From Aerococcus sp. UBA6277 (GTDB lineage Bacteria; Bacillota; Bacilli; Lactobacillales; Aerococcaceae): 16,903 nt of DNA. The notes under the pieces are model-generated. The model saw nothing but the letters and a program-made list of their open reading frames with translations, searched no databases and had not been told where the DNA came from. Both the position numbers and the translations under genes were made by a program. The stretch covers positions 18,066 through 34,968 of the forward strand of contig NZ_DJUR01000034.1 in NCBI RefSeq assembly GCF_002440555.1. The letters run 5' to 3'. The first letter of the stretch is position 1. Each line of letters starts with the position of its first letter. This document shows positions 14,560 to 16,903 of the stretch, in pieces.

Positions 14560-15849
14560 TTGGAAAAACGTTCGTCAAATCGGCGATTAAAGAAGAAACC
14601 AACGAGTAGAGTTGATATCACTATCGTCATATGCGTCATGTTGTTAGCTTTAGTGAGTATCGTGACTATTTTTTCAACGACATATTTACAATATGATTCA
14701 GGTTCTTATTCCCAAACTATTATGCAAATAGCTTGGTTTGCGGTCGGGGCTGTAGCGGCAGCTGTTGTGATGCAGCTTGACCGGAAAACCTTGTATCACT
14801 TTGCACCGGTAGCTTACGGGTTCGGGCTAGTTTTACTCGTATTAGTATTGATTTTCTATGACCGTGAATTAGCCGTGACCAATGGGGCGCATTCATGGAT
14901 TACCATTGGACCGTTATCTCTTCAACCTTCAGAGTTAATGAAGGTTGCTTATATCATCATGATGGCTTATTTAGTTCAAGGCTACAATGATGAAGGCCGT
15001 CGTCTTGGTATTGAAGACATGGTCATGATGGAACGAGTTAAATTTGATGCGAGATTCTTATTAAAAATTACTTTATGGACTATCCCACCGGTTGCTTTAA
15101 TCATTGCACAGAATGACTTGGGGACAACCTTGGTATTCTTAATGATGTTTATCGGTGTCATATTCGTTTCAGGAATCACCTGGTATATTATTTTACCTGC
15201 ATTCCTATCATTTGCAGTTATCGCCTTAATATTGATTATCTTGGTAGTCTATCAACGGGATTTACTATATGCATTAGGCTTCCAAGACTACCAATTTGCC
15301 CGTATCGATTCATGGTTAAATCCATTCGGTAATTCGGCTAATGAATCTTACCAGTTAGCGCAAAGTTTGAAGGCAATAGGTTCGGGAGGCCTTCTTGGAA
15401 AAGGGCTTGGTCAATTCCAAGTTCACGTCCCAGTTCGAGAGTCGGATATGATTTTCTCTACTATCGGTGAAAACTTTGGTTTCCTAGGGTCAAGTTTTGT
15501 CATCTTATTATACTTCATCTTAATATTCCAAATGATTTCAGTGGCCTTTAGAGCCCACGACGCCTTCTATGCGTCAATGGTTTCAGGGGTAGTCATGATG
15601 TTCACCTTCCATATCGTCGAAAATATTGGGATGTCTATCGGGCTTTTACCGCTGACAGGTATTCCATTACCGCTAATTTCGGCGGGTGGTACTGCCTTAC
15701 TCACGAGTATGCTAAGTATTGGTTTAATATTGTCAATCAAATACAATGAGGGCTTGAATGATGAGCACTTAAGCAAGAATCCGGTTGTGAAAGCCATTCG
15801 CTGGGTCAACCGTTTAATACCACAAAATTTGATTGATAAACTAACCTAA
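14560..15849 (+). CDS. rodA: SEDS family peptidoglycan glycosyltransferase, RodA type
   Basis: A 429-residue SEDS membrane enzyme that polymerises lipid II into glycan strands with a class B PBP. A basic N-terminus (EKRSSNRRLKKKPTSR) precedes about ten membrane helices. Motifs include W113 in GAHSWITIGPLSLQPSELMK, QNDLGTTLVFLMMF, SYQLAQSLKAIGSGGLLGKG, and VPVRESDMIFSTIGENFGF with D296 at the essential Asp position. The end carries IGMSIGLLPLTGIPLPLISAGGTALL. GIPLP after IGLLPLT and QPSELMKVAY favour RodA (elongation) over FtsW, but the two are hard to separate by eye and no PBP gene is adjacent. SAGG replaces the common SYGG or SQGG. The start is TTG 14560, nine bases after AAGGGG (14545-14550). 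Confidence 0.87.
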   Translation: MEKRSSNRRLKKKPTSRVDITIVICVMLLALVSIVTIFSTTYLQYDSGSYSQTIMQIAWFAVGAVAAAVVMQLDRKTLYHFAPVAYGFGLVLLVLVLIFYDRELAVTNGAHSWITIGPLSLQPSELMKVAYIIMMAYLVQGYNDEGRRLGIEDMVMMERVKFDARFLLKITLWTIPPVALIIAQNDLGTTLVFLMMFIGVIFVSGITWYIILPAFLSFAVIALILIILVVYQRDLLYALGFQDYQFARIDSWLNPFGNSANESYQLAQSLKAIGSGGLLGKGLGQFQVHVPVRESDMIFSTIGENFGFLGSSFVILLYFILIFQMISVAFRAHDAFYASMVSGVVMMFTFHIVENIGMSIGLLPLTGIPLPLISAGGTALLTSMLSIGLILSIKYNEGLNDEHLSKNPVVKAIRWVNRLIPQNLIDKLT

Positions 15850-15877
15850 TTTTTGAATAATTTTAGAGGTGAATTGC

Positions 15878-16237
15878 ATGCATAAAGTTTATAGTAAAGA
15901 GGGCTTGTACCTTGAAGAGCAAGCTGACGGCACAGTTCGTATCGGCCTTTCTTCTTACGGTTCAGATGCAGTTGGTGAGGTTTCCTACTTCGCCTTCTTC
16001 AATGATCGTGAGTTAGTTGCGGGTGAGCCATTTTTCTCAGTGGAAGGGTCTAAAGCTGTCACAGACATGCTGGCTCCAATCTCAGCAGATATTGTTTCGA
16101 AAAATGAATCATTAACGGACCAACCTGAATTGCTGAATGAAGATGACGAAAGCCTTAAATGGTTGGTTGTCACAAAAAGCAATCACGCAATCAAGTGGTC
16201 GGAATTCTTATCTGAAGATCAACCGATTGAAAACTAA
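15878..16237 (+). CDS. GcvH-like lipoyl carrier protein, stand-alone
   Basis: The 119-residue protein is collinear with glycine cleavage H protein. A start like YTKEHEWV is seen as YSKEGLYLEE, then TVRIGLSSYGSDAVGEV, AGEPFFSVEGSKAVTDMLAPIS, and NESLTDQPELLNEDDESLKWLVV. The lipoylated lysine is K59, with the expected Glu three residues before it (EGSK against ESVK). None of gcvT, gcvP, lplA or lipL is nearby. In some Firmicutes H-like proteins serve as lipoyl relays or moonlighting carriers, and that is plausible here, but true glycine cleavage function cannot be excluded. AGAGGTG (15865-15871) is six bases before ATG 15878; the in-frame GTG 15869 lies inside that site. It is the last gene of the yihY-rodA run, 28 bases after rodA. 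Confidence 0.85.
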   Translation: MHKVYSKEGLYLEEQADGTVRIGLSSYGSDAVGEVSYFAFFNDRELVAGEPFFSVEGSKAVTDMLAPISADIVSKNESLTDQPELLNEDDESLKWLVVTKSNHAIKWSEFLSEDQPIEN

Positions 16238-16253
16238 ATAGACAAAAAAGAAC

Positions 16254-16298
16254 TGGACCTCTTAGCCAAACATGCGGCTTTAAAAGGTCCATTTTTTT
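16254..16298. terminator. probably bidirectional terminator between gcvH-like and tetR-like genes
   Basis: TGGACCT (16254-16260) pairs with AGGTCCA (16285-16291), with further pairing of TTA-GCC to GGC-TTTA toward the loop. Seven Ts follow (16292-16298), and a run of six As (16244-16249) gives a T-tract on the other strand. It lies between the converging genes. Confidence 0.85.
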
Positions 16299-16321
16299 AA
16301 TATGCAATAGCTGCTAAATTG

Positions 16322-16858
16322 CTAGATCAATGAAAAGAAGTAGGCAATTTCTTCGATGGTATATTTCTTATTGTACGCTTCAAATTTAGCCAAGAAATTG
16401 ATGACGGCAGAGGCCTTCAAATCATTGGCTAATTCATCATATTTACTAGGAATTTCCATTTGTCTCACATCGGTTGGGAAATTTTCTTTAACAGACTTGG
16501 TCATTTTATGGACGAAGGAGGGGTCGCCATTTTCGCCTAAAAGGATGCTTGATCGGGTAGTATCTTTGGAAAATTTGTTCAGAATATAAAAAAGCACCTC
16601 GTATTTACTTGTTTGAGCGAACAACTCTTCAACTTGACCAATAGCCTCGTTTTTTAAATTATCGATAATTTCATTTTCGATTTCTTCAACCACGGCGTAT
16701 TTATCATCAAAATAACGGTAGAAAGACGACCGGTTTAGATCAGCCTCTTTGACGATATCTTGAATAGTGATGCTGGTGAAGGGTTGGGCTTCCATTAATT
16801 TTAGAAGGGATGATTTGATGTTTTCGCGTGTTTGTAATGATTTATTGCTTATAGTCAT
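16322..16858 (-). CDS. TetR/AcrR family transcriptional regulator
   Basis: A 178-residue regulator on the minus strand, converging on the gcvH-like gene. The N-terminal helix RENIKSSLLKLMEAQPF leads to a helix-turn-helix at about 30-50, ITIQDIVKEADLNRSSFYRYF, with the family's usual DDKYAVVEEIENEI extension. The all-helical C-terminal half (about 70-178) carries no recognisable ligand motif. The pattern resembles the small TetR proteins of the DhaS type found in lactic acid bacteria, but I cannot name the ligand. AAGGAC (complement of 16866-16871) precedes the ATG at 16858. Such regulators usually control a neighbouring or divergent gene; that gene would lie beyond 16903. Confidence 0.9.
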   Translation of the reverse strand: MTISNKSLQTRENIKSSLLKLMEAQPFTSITIQDIVKEADLNRSSFYRYFDDKYAVVEEIENEIIDNLKNEAIGQVEELFAQTSKYEVLFYILNKFSKDTTRSSILLGENGDPSFVHKMTKSVKENFPTDVRQMEIPSKYDELANDLKASAVINFLAKFEAYNKKYTIEEIAYFFSLI

Positions 16859-16891
16859 TTATTCGTCCTTTGCCAATTTTTAGGGCTCTAC

Positions 16892-16897
16892 AATATA
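16892..16897 (-). promoter_or_regulatory. candidate -10 of the tetR-like gene
   Basis: On the minus strand TATATT lies about 33 bases before the ATG at 16858. The matching -35 would fall outside the window, so this is tentative. Confidence 0.3.
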
Positions 16898-16903
16898 TAG
16901 GAC

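Noticed and set aside
1..16903. CRISPR array, insertion sequence, phage or defence island
   Set aside because: There are no regularly spaced repeats, transposase, integrase or terminal inverted repeats. Nearly all genes are housekeeping and in conserved order.

Overview
The window looks like chromosomal housekeeping DNA from a low-GC Gram-positive bacterium of the order Lactobacillales, possibly near Aerococcaceae. The reasons are the AT-rich sequence, strong AGGAGG-type ribosome-binding sites, protein sequences typical of that order, and a gene order matching the Bacillus/Listeria yqhT-efp-yqhY-nusB-folD-xseAB-ispA-tlyA-recN block without accBC, dxs and argR. Genus-level placement is inference. 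I found no phage, transposon, CRISPR array, toxin-antitoxin or defence system, and no clear new biological system. The interest lies in divergent housekeeping enzymes and one gene-poor gap.

Layout. 1-216 is the 3' end of an unidentified gene. 374-3146 holds an M24 peptidase, a terminator and promoter, then efp, an Asp23/Gls24 gene and nusB, closed by a GC-rich terminator at 3204-3229. 3335-11480 is a tightly packed run, mostly with gaps under 40 bases or overlaps: folD, xseA, xseB, ispA, tlyA, recN, miaA, hflX. It covers one-carbon metabolism, exonuclease VII, prenyl diphosphate synthesis, rRNA methylation, recombination repair, tRNA modification and ribosome rescue. A tRNA-Arg(UCU) with its own near-consensus promoter follows at 11550-11623 and ends in a terminator with a perfect 20-bp stem.

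11680-12660 is almost 1 kb with no credible gene. It is AT-rich and carries decayed-looking ORF fragments, two dyads and a partly duplicated promoter/leader. It leads into a Ser/Glu/Asp-rich lipoprotein (12664-13392) with its own terminator. 13565-16237 is a second co-directional run: a YihY/BrkB-like membrane protein, a SEDS peptidoglycan polymerase (RodA type) and a stand-alone GcvH-like lipoyl carrier, closed by a hairpin that may work in both directions. A TetR-type regulator (16322-16858, minus strand) reads toward that hairpin.

The points most worth checking are the altered second aspartate-rich motif of the prenyl synthase, Glu for Gln in the FolD active site, the enlarged NusB, the orphan GcvH-like protein, the lipoprotein and the gap before it. 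In several genes the longest reading frame starts inside the ribosome-binding site or upstream gene; the starts given here follow the ribosome-binding sites.
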